Position numbers and translations under genes: made by a program. Below the pieces are notes generated by a model that was not told the DNA's origin, ran no database searches, and saw nothing but the letters and a program-made list of their open reading frames with translations. A stretch of DNA of 12,334 nucleotides from Candidatus Uhrbacteria bacterium RIFOXYB12_FULL_58_10. Lineage in GTDB: Bacteria; Patescibacteriota; Patescibacteriia; UBA9934; GWF2-40-263. The stretch spans positions 1 to 12,334 of the forward strand of contig CALRGL010000026.1 in the NCBI GenBank assembly GCA_943357275.1. Direction: 5' to 3'. Shown here one piece after another: positions 1 through 6,044 of the stretch; the first letter of the stretch is position 1; the number at the start of each line of letters is the position of its first letter.

Positions 1-228
1 GGTGATGGACTGCAAGAGAAGGTCGATCAGGAAATACAGACACTTCTGACATCTGCGTATGAGTGGGCATTGCACATTCTCAATACACACAAAGATCTTC
101 TCTCTTGCATGGCAGAAACCTTGCTCGAGCACGAAGACCTTCATGGCGAAGCGTTGAGTCAGTTGCTTGCAAAGGTTCAGCTCAAGCCGTTCCGAATGGA
201 AGATTTTCCCGTTACAATGAGAAACTGA
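1..228 (+). CDS. ftsH: ATP-dependent zinc metalloprotease FtsH, C-terminal end (5' partial)
   Basis: The first reading frame is open from base 1 to a TGA at 226-228 and gives 75 residues of a gene that begins outside the window. The visible part is the end of the helical M41 peptidase domain: an acidic 'VDQEIQTLL' start, then an A-x-x-I-L helix (WALHILNTHKDLL), then a 'LLEHEDLHGEALSQLL' segment, which is the order found at the C-terminus of FtsH. In the family this is a membrane-anchored hexameric AAA+ protease that degrades misfolded and short-lived membrane and cytosolic proteins. The AAA+ module, HExxH zinc site and membrane anchor lie upstream and cannot be seen. A terminator overlaps the stop codon. 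The assignment rests on this tail only, so it is good but not certain. Confidence 0.8.
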   Translation, partial: GDGLQEKVDQEIQTLLTSAYEWALHILNTHKDLLSCMAETLLEHEDLHGEALSQLLAKVQLKPFRMEDFPVTMRN

Positions 229-258
229 TCGATTCAGAAACACTGGATCGATTTTTTT
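228..258 (+). terminator. Intrinsic terminator of ftsH
   Basis: A 10-bp stem (228-237 with 243-252, one T·G wobble, loop AAACA) starts in the last base of the ftsH stop codon and is followed by an unbroken T run at 252-258. The left arm core ATCGAT is itself palindromic. Confidence 0.75.
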
Positions 259-264
259 ATTTGT

Positions 265-297
265 GAGAAAAAGAAAAACCAGTCTGTGTCAGACTGG
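265..297 (-). terminator. Intrinsic terminator of the CDP-alcohol phosphatidyltransferase gene
   Basis: A perfect 8-bp stem (CCAGTCTG at 279-286 with CAGACTGG at 290-297, loop TGT) lies one base past the stop codon on the minus strand. Read on that strand it is followed by a T-rich tract (265-278). With the ftsH terminator it insulates two convergent genes. Confidence 0.8.
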
Positions 298-996
298 TCA
301 GGTTTCAAACCCACGCGCGATGCGGATGACTTTGCGGTAGCGTCGCACGTAGTCCCAGTTGGAATAGAGGGTGACACCGACGATACATCCAGTGACGATC
401 CATCCCAGAATTGGGAGATTCCAAGGGGACATGATGACGAACATGAACATGGTTCCAGGGAAACAGATAGCTGTGCGGAGTTTTCCTGAGAAGCCAGCGC
501 TTACTTTTGCGTTTGGAGCCTCACGCAAAGCCCATGTTCGATGGAACATCGACGCATGATCGCGTTCCAAAGAGAAGTAAGCAATGAGAAGAGTTTGTAC
601 AACAAACGCAGGTGAACCACCTGAAAGAACACAGACAAGCGCATTAATGAGGAGTGACAGGAACTTGGTGAAGTACTGTACTTTGTCGTGATGTGGATCA
701 AAGAGTTCTCCAAACGAAGAACCTACGTTGAATCGCCTTGAAACAAATCCATCGATTCCATCACAGGCCGCTCCGACGCACATGGCAACCAGAGCAATGA
801 CACGAATAGTCTGAGCCTGCTCTATGATCGAACCGTATTGCCAGAACAGAATGAAGTACACCACAAACAAATAGAATCCAAGTCTCGATAGCCACGATCC
901 AAGAAGAGTGATGTAATTTGCCGTGTTTGCCCGATTGATCGGGAGTAACTTCTCGTCGTAGAGGAAGTGAAGAAGAGAAACAAGAGGATTTTTCAT
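298..996 (-). CDS. CDP-alcohol phosphatidyltransferase family membrane protein
   Basis: A 232-residue integral membrane protein. The family joins a CDP-activated lipid to an alcohol such as glycerol phosphate or inositol phosphate to make phospholipid head groups. The full signature D-G-x2-[A]-R-x8-G-x3-D-x3-D is present as D82-G83, S86 in place of the usual Ala, R87, G96, D100 and D104, with the extra upstream D79. These acidic residues bind the two catalytic metals. About five or six hydrophobic segments surround it. The start was chosen at ATG 994-996 because AAAGGA (1004-1009) lies 7 nt upstream and 'MKNPLVSLLHFLYDE' begins the family-like N-terminal helix. A TTG at 1078-1080 would give 260 residues but sits inside the likely -35 box. 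The head-group acceptor, and hence the gene name (pgsA-like or other), cannot be decided. Family assignment is very secure. Confidence 0.88.
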   Translation of the reverse strand: MKNPLVSLLHFLYDEKLLPINRANTANYITLLGSWLSRLGFYLFVVYFILFWQYGSIIEQAQTIRVIALVAMCVGAACDGIDGFVSRRFNVGSSFGELFDPHHDKVQYFTKFLSLLINALVCVLSGGSPAFVVQTLLIAYFSLERDHASMFHRTWALREAPNAKVSAGFSGKLRTAICFPGTMFMFVIMSPWNLPILGWIVTGCIVGVTLYSNWDYVRRYRKVIRIARGFET

Positions 997-1003
997 CGAT
1001 GTT

Positions 1004-1009
1004 TCCTTT
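1004..1009 (-). promoter_or_regulatory. Shine-Dalgarno site that fixes the phosphatidyltransferase start
   Basis: AAAGGA on the minus strand, 7 nt before the ATG at 994-996. The two earlier in-frame candidates (ATG at 1021-1023 and TTG at 1078-1080) have no such site. Confidence 0.65.
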
Positions 1010-1051
1010 GTTTGTTTCGTCATCCTGACACAAGAGAACTTGGAACTCGAG

Positions 1052-1080
1052 AGGTTATCTGAAATTTGTGTTTGCGTCAA
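1052..1080 (-). promoter_or_regulatory. Candidate sigma70-type promoter for the phosphatidyltransferase gene
   Basis: On the minus strand TTGACG (1080-1075), a 17-nt spacer and TAACCT (1057-1052). The -35 matches consensus in five of six positions; the -10 is weaker. Transcription would start near 1045, giving a leader of about 50 nt that holds the Shine-Dalgarno site. Confidence 0.45.
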
Positions 1081-1090
1081 TAAAATTGAG

Positions 1091-1118
1091 TAAGAAAAAA
1101 TAGCCTTTCGGCTATTTT
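1091..1118 (-). terminator. Intrinsic terminator of pgi
   Basis: A 9-bp perfect stem (1097-1105 with 1110-1118) closes a GAAA tetraloop when read on the minus strand and runs into a T-rich tail. It overlaps the pgi TAG stop codon (1112-1114), as several terminators in this window overlap or abut stop codons. Confidence 0.8.
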
Positions 1119-2398
1119 CTTAACAAGATTTTTGTTTCTTTTTTGTATGCTTCCACCATCGGTTGATCGAATGCATCCACGTCCATCAGCTTGGCAAGAT
1201 ACATGATTTCGATCATGCGCGTTTGGAGGTAATACCCAAGTTCGTAGGCATCTAATTTTTCAAACTCGAACGTGACAATCGGACGTTTCAGTTTTTTGTA
1301 AGCAGTTTTTGTTCCTTCTGAAATGGCATTCATGATGTCTTCAAGAGACTTTCCCCCGATAGTTTCGACCAGTCCTGGGAAAGCCAGTTTCTTTGGAACC
1401 TTCACAGATCCTTTGATTGGCGCCGTGATGACGTTTGTGATGGCATTGTTTGCTCCTCCATAATAAAGCTGTGCCATGGAATGCATGTCCGTGGAACCAA
1501 TCGACACAATCGGCATCAACCCTTTTCCGTCTTTTCCAAGACTTTCCGCCATGAGTTGTCGATACCACTTTCCAAGCGACTCCAATTCAGGAGCAAAGAA
1601 AAACGAATTGTGAATCGTGTGGCCTTTGGTGTAACTGACAGATGAAGTAATGGCTGAACTCAGGGCGATGTTTGTTTTGAGAGATTGATTGGTACCGTCT
1701 TGGACTGCCTCTTTAGCTCCTGCCAGAAGTTTTTTGATATCAACTCCAGCAAGCGCAAGAGGGAACAAGCCGACAGCGCTAAAAACAGAATAACGTCCAC
1801 CAACCATTTCAGGAATTTCTAAGCAGGGAATGTTTTGAGAAGTTGCTGCGTTCCAAAACTTGGAGTCTTTGCCGGTAATCACCACAAGACGATCGAGCAC
1901 GTTTCTAAATGGTTTTTTGAGTGCTGAAAGAAGTGCTTCTGTGTTTGCTGTGGTTTCTGTTGTCCCACCAGATTTACTAATCGACACAAGTAAAAATTCT
2001 TCTTTCGATTTGCAAGTTTTCAAGATAGTGAAAATGTTGTTGAAGGTGTGGGTTGAAACGGTATCCAGGTAAAGTATTTGTGCAGATCCTCCCCCTGCCC
2101 GAGGGGGAGTTAGAGGGGGTGGGAGTGCTTCACTTATTGCCTGTGTTCCAAGATTCGATCCACCAATCCCAATCACAACGAGATACTTGAGTGTTTTCGA
2201 GGAATACGTTTTTGCCAGTTTTTGTACGCGAACCATCATCTTCTCATCAAACGGAAGTTGAATTGATGCTTCTTTGTGTACGTAGTCTGTTTCTGTAAAT
2301 TGTTTTACAAGGAGTTTACGAAAAGGCTCAAGCAAAAGAGCAGAAGATTTGAATTCCGTATCGCTGACCAAGCTTGCTGATCGAAAGTCACATTTCAT
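1112..2398 (-). CDS. pgi: Glucose-6-phosphate isomerase
   Basis: Interconverts glucose 6-phosphate and fructose 6-phosphate in the cytosol. At 428 residues it is of the compact bacterial type (about 450) and well short of the enterobacterial form (about 550). Visible motifs: GIGGSNLG (77-84), the phosphate-binding SKSGGTTET (141-149), the PGI signature VGGRYS (199-204), catalytic Glu285 in 'MAESLGK', His306 in 'DMHSMAQ', and the C-terminal 'FDQPMVEAYKK' with the catalytic Lys near 419. In that last motif the usual Gly of QPGVE is Met. Residues 92-105 are a Pro/Gly-rich tract encoded by a palindromic GC-rich element (see the repeat entry), inserted between the first glycine loop and the next beta strand. 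The ATG at 2396-2398 has no Shine-Dalgarno and lies just downstream of a -10 box, so the mRNA may be leaderless. Its own terminator follows. Confidence 0.95.
   Translation of the reverse strand: MKCDFRSASLVSDTEFKSSALLLEPFRKLLVKQFTETDYVHKEASIQLPFDEKMMVRVQKLAKTYSSKTLKYLVVIGIGGSNLGTQAISEALPPPLTPPRAGGGSAQILYLDTVSTHTFNNIFTILKTCKSKEEFLLVSISKSGGTTETTANTEALLSALKKPFRNVLDRLVVITGKDSKFWNAATSQNIPCLEIPEMVGGRYSVFSAVGLFPLALAGVDIKKLLAGAKEAVQDGTNQSLKTNIALSSAITSSVSYTKGHTIHNSFFFAPELESLGKWYRQLMAESLGKDGKGLMPIVSIGSTDMHSMAQLYYGGANNAITNVITAPIKGSVKVPKKLAFPGLVETIGGKSLEDIMNAISEGTKTAYKKLKRPIVTFEFEKLDAYELGYYLQTRMIEIMYLAKLMDVDAFDQPMVEAYKKETKILLRK
2089..2127. repeat. GC-rich palindromic element embedded in frame in pgi
   Basis: A perfect 8-bp inverted repeat (2089-2096 with 2102-2109, loop GCCCG) is followed by a second G-rich block (2114-2123) that can pair with the same C-run. 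Composition and low-complexity look differ sharply from the rest of pgi. On the coding strand it reads Pro-Pro-Pro-Leu-Thr-Pro-Pro-Arg-Ala-Gly-Gly-Gly, at residues 93-104. The architecture resembles small dispersed REP-like or palindromic elements that in other bacteria also occur inside genes. No second copy is visible in this window. Confidence 0.6.
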
Positions 2399-2406
2399 AT
2401 GTGGAC

Positions 2407-2415
2407 ATCATAGCA
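2407..2415 (-). promoter_or_regulatory. Extended -10 promoter of pgi (left half of a symmetrical divergent promoter)
   Basis: On the minus strand TGC followed by TATGAT, an extended -10 box. The expected start point is near 2400, only 1-3 nt before the pgi ATG. No good -35 is seen. It forms a perfect 9-bp inverted repeat with the right half at 2431-2439. Confidence 0.5.
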
Positions 2416-2430
2416 TTGGTTTTTCCGAAG

Positions 2431-2439
2431 TGCTATGAT
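2431..2439 (+). promoter_or_regulatory. Extended -10 promoter of the DUF378 gene (right half of a symmetrical divergent promoter)
   Basis: TGC followed by TATGAT, with an expected start near 2446 and a roughly 29-nt T-rich leader without a Shine-Dalgarno site. No good -35 is seen. It is identical to the pgi -10 element on the other strand, 15 nt away. Confidence 0.5.
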
Positions 2440-2474
2440 TATTAAGTTATCTTACTCTTAACTTTATTTTATTT

Positions 2475-2687
2475 ATGAAAGATGGAAAGTGTGGCGTTCA
2501 TTGTCTTGCTTTTTGGCTTCTTTGGATCGGTGGTTTGAACTGGGGACTTGTCGGACTTTTCGACTGGAACCTCGTAGAAACCGTCTTCGGAGGCTGGCCA
2601 TGGCTCGTAAAACTCGTCTACATCTTGGTCGGTTTGAGCGCACTTTTGATGCTCGCTGATAAGAAGTGTGTGAAGTGTAAGAATTAA
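2475..2687 (+). CDS. DUF378 family small membrane protein
   Basis: A 70-residue protein with two membrane segments (about 11-29 and 43-61) and the family's hallmark Asn-Trp-Gly turn (N22-W23-G24 in 'GGLNWGLVGLFDWNLVETVFG'). Biochemical function of the family is unknown. In addition to the family core it carries Cys pairs at both ends: C6 and C10 before the first helix, and C65 and C68 after the second, a CxxC close to the C-terminus. All four could lie on the same membrane face, which suggests metal or redox binding, but this is inference. The ATG at 2475 has no Shine-Dalgarno. The gene has its own promoter and a strong terminator, so it appears monocistronic. Confidence 0.85.
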   Translation: MKDGKCGVHCLAFWLLWIGGLNWGLVGLFDWNLVETVFGGWPWLVKLVYILVGLSALLMLADKKCVKCKN

Positions 2688-2693
2688 TAGATC

Positions 2694-2735
2694 AAAACGA
2701 TTCTATACAACCGTATGGAGTCGTTTTTTGTTTGT
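2694..2735 (+). terminator. Intrinsic terminator of the DUF378 gene
   Basis: A 15-bp stem with two T·G wobbles (2694-2708 with 2713-2727, loop AACC) followed by a T-rich tail. The left arm starts with AAAA, so the stem ends in A-T pairs before the T run. Confidence 0.8.
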
Positions 2736-2743
2736 GTTACAAT
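2735..2743 (+). promoter_or_regulatory. Extended -10 promoter of the peroxiredoxin gene
   Basis: TGT followed by TACAAT. The expected start is near 2750 and the ATG is at 2752, so the transcript should be leaderless or nearly so. The same 9 bases occur in the same position before the P-type ATPase gene (11608-11616). No clear -35. Confidence 0.45.
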
Positions 2744-2751
2744 TCAAAGGT

Positions 2752-3213
2752 ATGAAAATCGGTTCAAAGGCTCCTTTGTTTTCTTTGCAAGATCAAGCAG
2801 GGGAAACGCACAAGCTTTCTGCGTATCTTGGCCAGTGGGTTTTGCTTTATTTTTATCCAAAAGATGATACACCTGGATGTACTGTCGAGGCGTGCTCATT
2901 TCGTGACAACTGGCCTAAGTTTAAACGATTGAAGATCAAGGTGTTTGGTGTGAGTGGTGATTCTGCCAAAAGTCACAGTAAATTTGTGGAGAAGTTTGAA
3001 TTGCCGTTTGTTCTTTTGTCTGATCCAGATCGAACGATGATTGACAAATACGGCGCTCTTCGCGAAAAGAGCATGTTTGGAAAGAAATACATGGGGATTG
3101 AACGGATGAGTGTCCTTGTAAATCCAGAAGGAAAGATTGCGAAAGTCTATGAAAAAGTAAAACCAGAAACGCACGTTGACGAAGTTTTGAACGATTTGAA
3201 AGGTCTGCTATAA
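2752..3213 (+). CDS. bcp: Thioredoxin-dependent peroxiredoxin, Bcp/PrxQ type
   Basis: A 153-residue cytosolic thiol peroxidase that reduces hydrogen peroxide and organic hydroperoxides using thioredoxin. The peroxidatic Cys43 is in 'DDTPGCTVEAC' and the resolving Cys48 lies five residues later, the spacing of the atypical two-Cys PrxQ group. The conserved Arg of the active site may be R115 in 'MGIERMSVLVNPEGKI'. Length matches the family. The start was taken at ATG 2752. An in-frame TTG at 2728 would add eight residues but lies in the preceding terminator and upstream of the -10 box. Its last codons contain the rplI promoter: the TAA stop is part of that promoter's TATAAT. Possible regulation is limited to its own weak promoter. 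Confidence 0.93.
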   Translation: MKIGSKAPLFSLQDQAGETHKLSAYLGQWVLLYFYPKDDTPGCTVEACSFRDNWPKFKRLKIKVFGVSGDSAKSHSKFVEKFELPFVLLSDPDRTMIDKYGALREKSMFGKKYMGIERMSVLVNPEGKIAKVYEKVKPETHVDEVLNDLKGLL

Positions 3214-3214
3214 T
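3187..3214 (+). promoter_or_regulatory. Strong promoter of rplI inside the 3' end of bcp
   Basis: TTGAAC (3187-3192), a 16-nt spacer, and TATAAT (3209-3214) preceded by the extended -10 TGC. The bcp stop codon TAA lies within the -10. The start is expected at about 3221, 3 nt or less before the rplI ATG, so the mRNA should be leaderless or nearly so. Confidence 0.7.
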
Positions 3215-3223
3215 CTTGTCGAT

Positions 3224-3667
3224 ATGAAAGTCATCTTACTAAAAAACGTTGCGTCGCTTGGTAAGGAGGGGGTTGTTGTTGAAGTGTCTGATGGTCACGC
3301 CAGAAATTTCTTGTTTCCGCAGAATATGGCTGTTCCGGCAACTCCGGAAGCGTTGCGTCGACGAGATGAAAAAGTGCAGATCGCAAAGCGTGTGGTGACC
3401 AAAGAGGTTTCTCAAATGGGAAACTTGGCTCAGCGCATGGAAGGGTTCGAGATTGAGATCGAAGAAAAAATGAGCGAAGGTGGAACGTTTTATGCAGCTG
3501 TTACAGCTAAGACGATTGCCGAAGCTCTTAAAAAGAAAAAATTCAACGTTACTGCCGACATGATTAAACTTGCTGAGCCAATCAAAGAGCCGGGCGATCG
3601 AACAGTCACTGTTCAACTCCCACACGGCTTCGAAGCAGAGGTCAGAGTTATTGTCGAAGGGAAATAA
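3224..3667 (+). CDS. rplI: 50S ribosomal protein L9
   Basis: Binds 23S rRNA near the L1 stalk and bridges neighbouring ribosomes; it contributes to translation fidelity. The N-terminal domain is unmistakable: MKVILLKNVASLGKEG, then VVEVSDGHARNFLFP and AVPAT (residues 1-40), followed by the long connecting helix (about 41-75) and a C-terminal domain (about 80-147) ending in a beta-strand 'HGFEAEVRVIVEG'. The length of 147 residues is normal. There is no Shine-Dalgarno, but a perfect TATAAT lies 9 nt before the ATG. A terminator follows directly and leaves only 36 nt to pyrG. Presence of L9 is informative, since some CPR groups are reported to lack it. Confidence 0.96.
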   Translation: MKVILLKNVASLGKEGVVVEVSDGHARNFLFPQNMAVPATPEALRRRDEKVQIAKRVVTKEVSQMGNLAQRMEGFEIEIEEKMSEGGTFYAAVTAKTIAEALKKKKFNVTADMIKLAEPIKEPGDRTVTVQLPHGFEAEVRVIVEGK

Positions 3668-3671
3668 AAAC

Positions 3672-3699
3672 GACGGGGCCACGGCTCCGTCTTTGATTT
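3672..3699 (+). terminator. Intrinsic terminator between rplI and pyrG
   Basis: An 8-bp GC-rich stem with one G·T pair (3672-3679 with 3684-3691, loop CACG) followed by an interrupted T tract (3692-3699). It ends only 4 nt before the pyrG ATG. No separate pyrG promoter is evident, so partial read-through may feed pyrG. Confidence 0.7.
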
Positions 3700-3703
3700 T
3701 ACT

Positions 3704-5323
3704 ATGAAACATCATTATATTTTCGTGGTCGGTGGTGTGATGAGTGGTGTGGGAAAAGGCGTGACAACAGCTTCCATCGGAAAGATTCTCCAAGCTCGCG
3801 GATTTAATGTGACCGCGATCAAAATCGATCCGTACGTGAACGTGGACGCTGGTACGATGAACCCGGTTGAACATGGGGAAGTGTTTGTGACAGACGATGG
3901 GGATGAAACCGATCAAGACATGGGAAACTATGAGCGATTCTTGGAAACGGATTTGCTGAGTACAAACTACATGACCACGGGTCGTGTGTACCAAACCGTG
4001 ATCGAAAAAGAACGCAATTTGGAATACAAAGGAAAATGCGTGCAGGTGGTTCCACATATTCCACTTGAGGTCATTGGTCGTATTAAAAAAGCCTCAGCAA
4101 ACGCAAAGGCGGATATTACGATGGTTGAAATTGGTGGCACGGTTGGGGAGTATGAGAACATTTTGTTCTTGGAAGCCGCCCGTATGATGCATTTGGAGGA
4201 TCCAGAGAACGTGTTGTTTGTTTTGGTGAGTTACTTGCCAGTGCCACCGCATTTGGGAGAGATGAAGACCAAACCAACACAGCATGCAACGCGAACGTTA
4301 AACAGCACGGGAATTCATCCAGATTTTATTGTGTGTCGTGGTGAGCAGTTTATGGATAAGCCTCGACGAGAGAAGTTGAGTGTGTTTTGTAACGTGAAAC
4401 CGGAGTCCGTGATCACGGCGCCTGATGTAAAGTCTATCTACGATATTCCTGCTTTGTTTGAATCTCAAGATTTGTCGACGTCAATTTTGAAGCGATTCAA
4501 AATGAAACCTCGTACATCCGATTTGAGCAAGTGGAAGGCGATGGCAGCTGTGCAGTTAAAGGCAGAAAAAACGGTAAAGATTGGTGTCGTCGGAAAATAT
4601 TTCTCAACGGGCGAGTTTACGCTTGCTGATTCGTATATTTCGGTGATCGAAGCCCTGAAACACGCGGCATGGGCAAATAAGTCGAAGATTCAAATCGATT
4701 GGATCAACTCTGAAGATTTTGAAAAAGATGAAAAAGAATTGAAGCGTTTGTCTGAATATGATGGCGTGCTTGTGCCAGGCGGATTTGGAACGCGCGGAAT
4801 TGAAGGAGTGATTTCAACGATTCGATATTGCCGAGAAAAGAAGATTCCGTATTTTGGAATTTGTTACGGTATGCAACTTGCCACGGTTGAGTTTGCAAGA
4901 AACGTGCTTGGCAAAACCACAGCTCATACGGTTGAGGTCGATGAGGCAACAAAAGACCCGATCATTCACATCAACCCTCTCCAAAAGAAAAACGTGCGAG
5001 AAAACCGTTATGGGGGAACGATGCGTTTGGGTGCTTATGATTGTGATTTGAAAACTGGTTCGATTTCAAGAAAAGCTTACGGATCAGCCACGATTTCAGA
5101 GCGACATCGACATCGTTATGAGTTTAATAATGAGTATGCTCAGGCCTTGGAAGAAAACGGAATGATGATCTCAGGAACCAATCCAGGTTCTGGACTGGTG
5201 GAAATCGTAGAGTTAACAGATCACCCATTCTTTGTAGGCGTCCAATTTCACCCAGAATTCCGCTCAAGACCCTTGAATCCGCACCCATTGTTTAAGGCAT
5301 TCATAAAAGCGGCGATAAAGTAA
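3704..5323 (+). CDS. pyrG: CTP synthase (glutamine-hydrolysing)
   Basis: Makes CTP from UTP, ATP and glutamine in the last step of de novo pyrimidine nucleotide synthesis. At 539 residues it is full length. The synthetase half (1 to about 270) opens with the P-loop-like GGVMSGVGKG (10-19) and contains the NVDAGTMNP and HGEVFVTDDG motifs of the nucleotide site. The glutaminase half (about 290-539) has the nucleophile Cys387 in 'FGICYGMQLA', where many homologues have Leu instead of Tyr, and His516 and Glu518 of the triad in 'QFHPEFRSRP'. The oxyanion-loop region 'VPGGFGTRGIEG' is intact. Neither a Shine-Dalgarno nor a clear promoter is seen. A terminator follows at 5344. Confidence 0.97.
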   Translation: MKHHYIFVVGGVMSGVGKGVTTASIGKILQARGFNVTAIKIDPYVNVDAGTMNPVEHGEVFVTDDGDETDQDMGNYERFLETDLLSTNYMTTGRVYQTVIEKERNLEYKGKCVQVVPHIPLEVIGRIKKASANAKADITMVEIGGTVGEYENILFLEAARMMHLEDPENVLFVLVSYLPVPPHLGEMKTKPTQHATRTLNSTGIHPDFIVCRGEQFMDKPRREKLSVFCNVKPESVITAPDVKSIYDIPALFESQDLSTSILKRFKMKPRTSDLSKWKAMAAVQLKAEKTVKIGVVGKYFSTGEFTLADSYISVIEALKHAAWANKSKIQIDWINSEDFEKDEKELKRLSEYDGVLVPGGFGTRGIEGVISTIRYCREKKIPYFGICYGMQLATVEFARNVLGKTTAHTVEVDEATKDPIIHINPLQKKNVRENRYGGTMRLGAYDCDLKTGSISRKAYGSATISERHRHRYEFNNEYAQALEENGMMISGTNPGSGLVEIVELTDHPFFVGVQFHPEFRSRPLNPHPLFKAFIKAAIK

Positions 5324-5343
5324 CAAAACAAAGGAAATTCCTC

Positions 5344-5371
5344 AAAACACGGTTGACAAAACCGTGTTTTT
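5344..5371 (+). terminator. Intrinsic terminator of pyrG
   Basis: A perfect 11-bp stem (AAAACACGGTT at 5344-5354 with 5360-5370, loop GACAA) with flanking A and T runs. The next gene's -35 hexamer lies across the left arm and loop. Confidence 0.85.
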
Positions 5372-5381
5372 GTGCTATATT
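5353..5381 (+). promoter_or_regulatory. Consensus promoter of the orphan membrane protein gene, interleaved with the pyrG terminator
   Basis: TTGACA (5353-5358), a 17-nt spacer, and TATATT (5376-5381) preceded by an extended -10 TGC. This is the best match to consensus in the window. The start is expected near 5388, leaving a 55-nt leader with AAGGAG at 5431-5436. Confidence 0.8.
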
Positions 5382-5442
5382 GTAGTGTCAGTAGATCTTT
5401 CGAATCAAACCCATTTCGGCCCAAAAAGCCAAGGAGTTTCCC

Positions 5443-5925
5443 ATGTCTTTTCTCACGACCATCATCTCCCTCTTCGCTCTGATCGGTACTGTCGCTTCCG
5501 GGCGGTGGATCTTCCGACAGAGCTGGGGGATGCTCTGGAAGTTTGCTGGGTGCATGGTTCTCCTGTCTTTGCTGAGTGCGATCTTCAGTGGTCGTGCACC
5601 GATGGTCGGTCTGTATAACCCGCTTGCGGGTATATTGGCCACGTGGGGCATCATGCTTTCAGCGATCTGGGGGTTCAGACGAGCTGGTAACGACTGGCGG
5701 TGGCAATCTGCCGTTGTCATTCCGGCCGTCATCTTGCTCGGTGTCATCTGGATTCCCGTGATTCTCAACCCGATTGGTGCGCTTCCGCATGTTCCAATGG
5801 GTGGATTCACGTCTCCAATGGCCCATGCCAGTCCGCCTCCGGCCCCGCATGCACTGGCGACACTCGTTCCGTGCTCGGCAATGGATCCGAGTCTGCGAGT
5901 CTATGTCGCACGTTGCAACCCGTGA
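5443..5925 (+). CDS. Hypothetical four-helix membrane protein, GC-richer than its neighbours
   Basis: I do not recognise this 160-residue protein. Hydropathy by eye gives four membrane segments (about 3-19, 29-50, 54-78, 85-108) joined by short loops with Arg/Trp ('RRAGNDWRW' before the fourth). A soluble tail of about 50 residues follows, rich in Pro, Ala and Met, with two Cys. The ATG at 5443 is set by AAGGAG 6 nt upstream and a consensus promoter with a 55-nt leader. Base and codon use are clearly GC-richer than the flanking pyrG and the following gene, with many CTC, ATC, GTC and GGG codons, consistent with recent acquisition or with unusually high expression. It is flanked by terminators on both sides and so is transcribed alone. 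The real reading frame is supported by promoter, Shine-Dalgarno and hydropathy together. Confidence 0.75.
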   Translation: MSFLTTIISLFALIGTVASGRWIFRQSWGMLWKFAGCMVLLSLLSAIFSGRAPMVGLYNPLAGILATWGIMLSAIWGFRRAGNDWRWQSAVVIPAVILLGVIWIPVILNPIGALPHVPMGGFTSPMAHASPPPAPHALATLVPCSAMDPSLRVYVARCNP

Positions 5926-5980
5926 AGACGTTCTTCACGGCCTTGACCGCCTCTCTTAAAAAAGGGGCGGTTTTCTATTT
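5920..5980 (+). terminator. Double hairpin terminator of the orphan membrane protein gene
   Basis: A first stem of 9 bp (5920-5928 with 5932-5940, loop CGT) overlaps the stop codon. A second stem (ACCGCCTC at 5946-5953 with 5964-5971, one wobble) is followed by a T-rich tail (5971-5980). The second is the better terminator; the first could protect the mRNA 3' end. Confidence 0.75.
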
Positions 5981-6031
5981 GACAAGTGGTCTTATTTTCG
6001 GTGAGGTGATGATGTGTTTATCAGTTGAAAC

Positions 6032-6039
6032 AAAGGAGG
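6032..6039 (+). promoter_or_regulatory. Very strong Shine-Dalgarno site that fixes the secreted protein start
   Basis: AAAGGAGG, 5 nt before the ATG at 6045. It selects this ATG over earlier in-frame starts near 6009-6013 and is the strongest ribosome binding site in the window. Confidence 0.75.
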
Positions 6040-6044
6040 GGTGT

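Noticed and set aside
298..1080. Longer 260-residue version of the phosphatidyltransferase starting at TTG 1078-1080
   Set aside because: The TTG lies inside the likely -35 box, has no ribosome binding site, and the added residues look non-homologous; ATG 994-996 has AAAGGA at proper spacing.
2728..2751. TTG start adding eight residues to the peroxiredoxin
   Set aside because: It lies in the tail of the previous terminator and upstream of the -10 box; the family N-terminus fits ATG 2752.
3239..4057. 272-residue reading frame on the minus strand
   Set aside because: Antisense to rplI and pyrG, crosses their terminator, composition is Cys/His/Phe-rich noise, no initiation signals.
5388..5810. 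140-residue reading frame on the minus strand
   Set aside because: Antisense to the orphan membrane gene and its promoter; no promoter or ribosome binding site. The plus-strand gene has hydropathy, promoter and Shine-Dalgarno support.
5979..5984. TTGACA as -35 of the secreted protein gene
   Set aside because: No acceptable -10 hexamer occurs 15-19 nt downstream.
5700..6044. N-terminal extension of the secreted protein back to 5700
   Set aside because: It overlaps the orphan membrane gene in another frame and runs through its double terminator; AAAGGAGG and a signal peptide fix the start at 6045.
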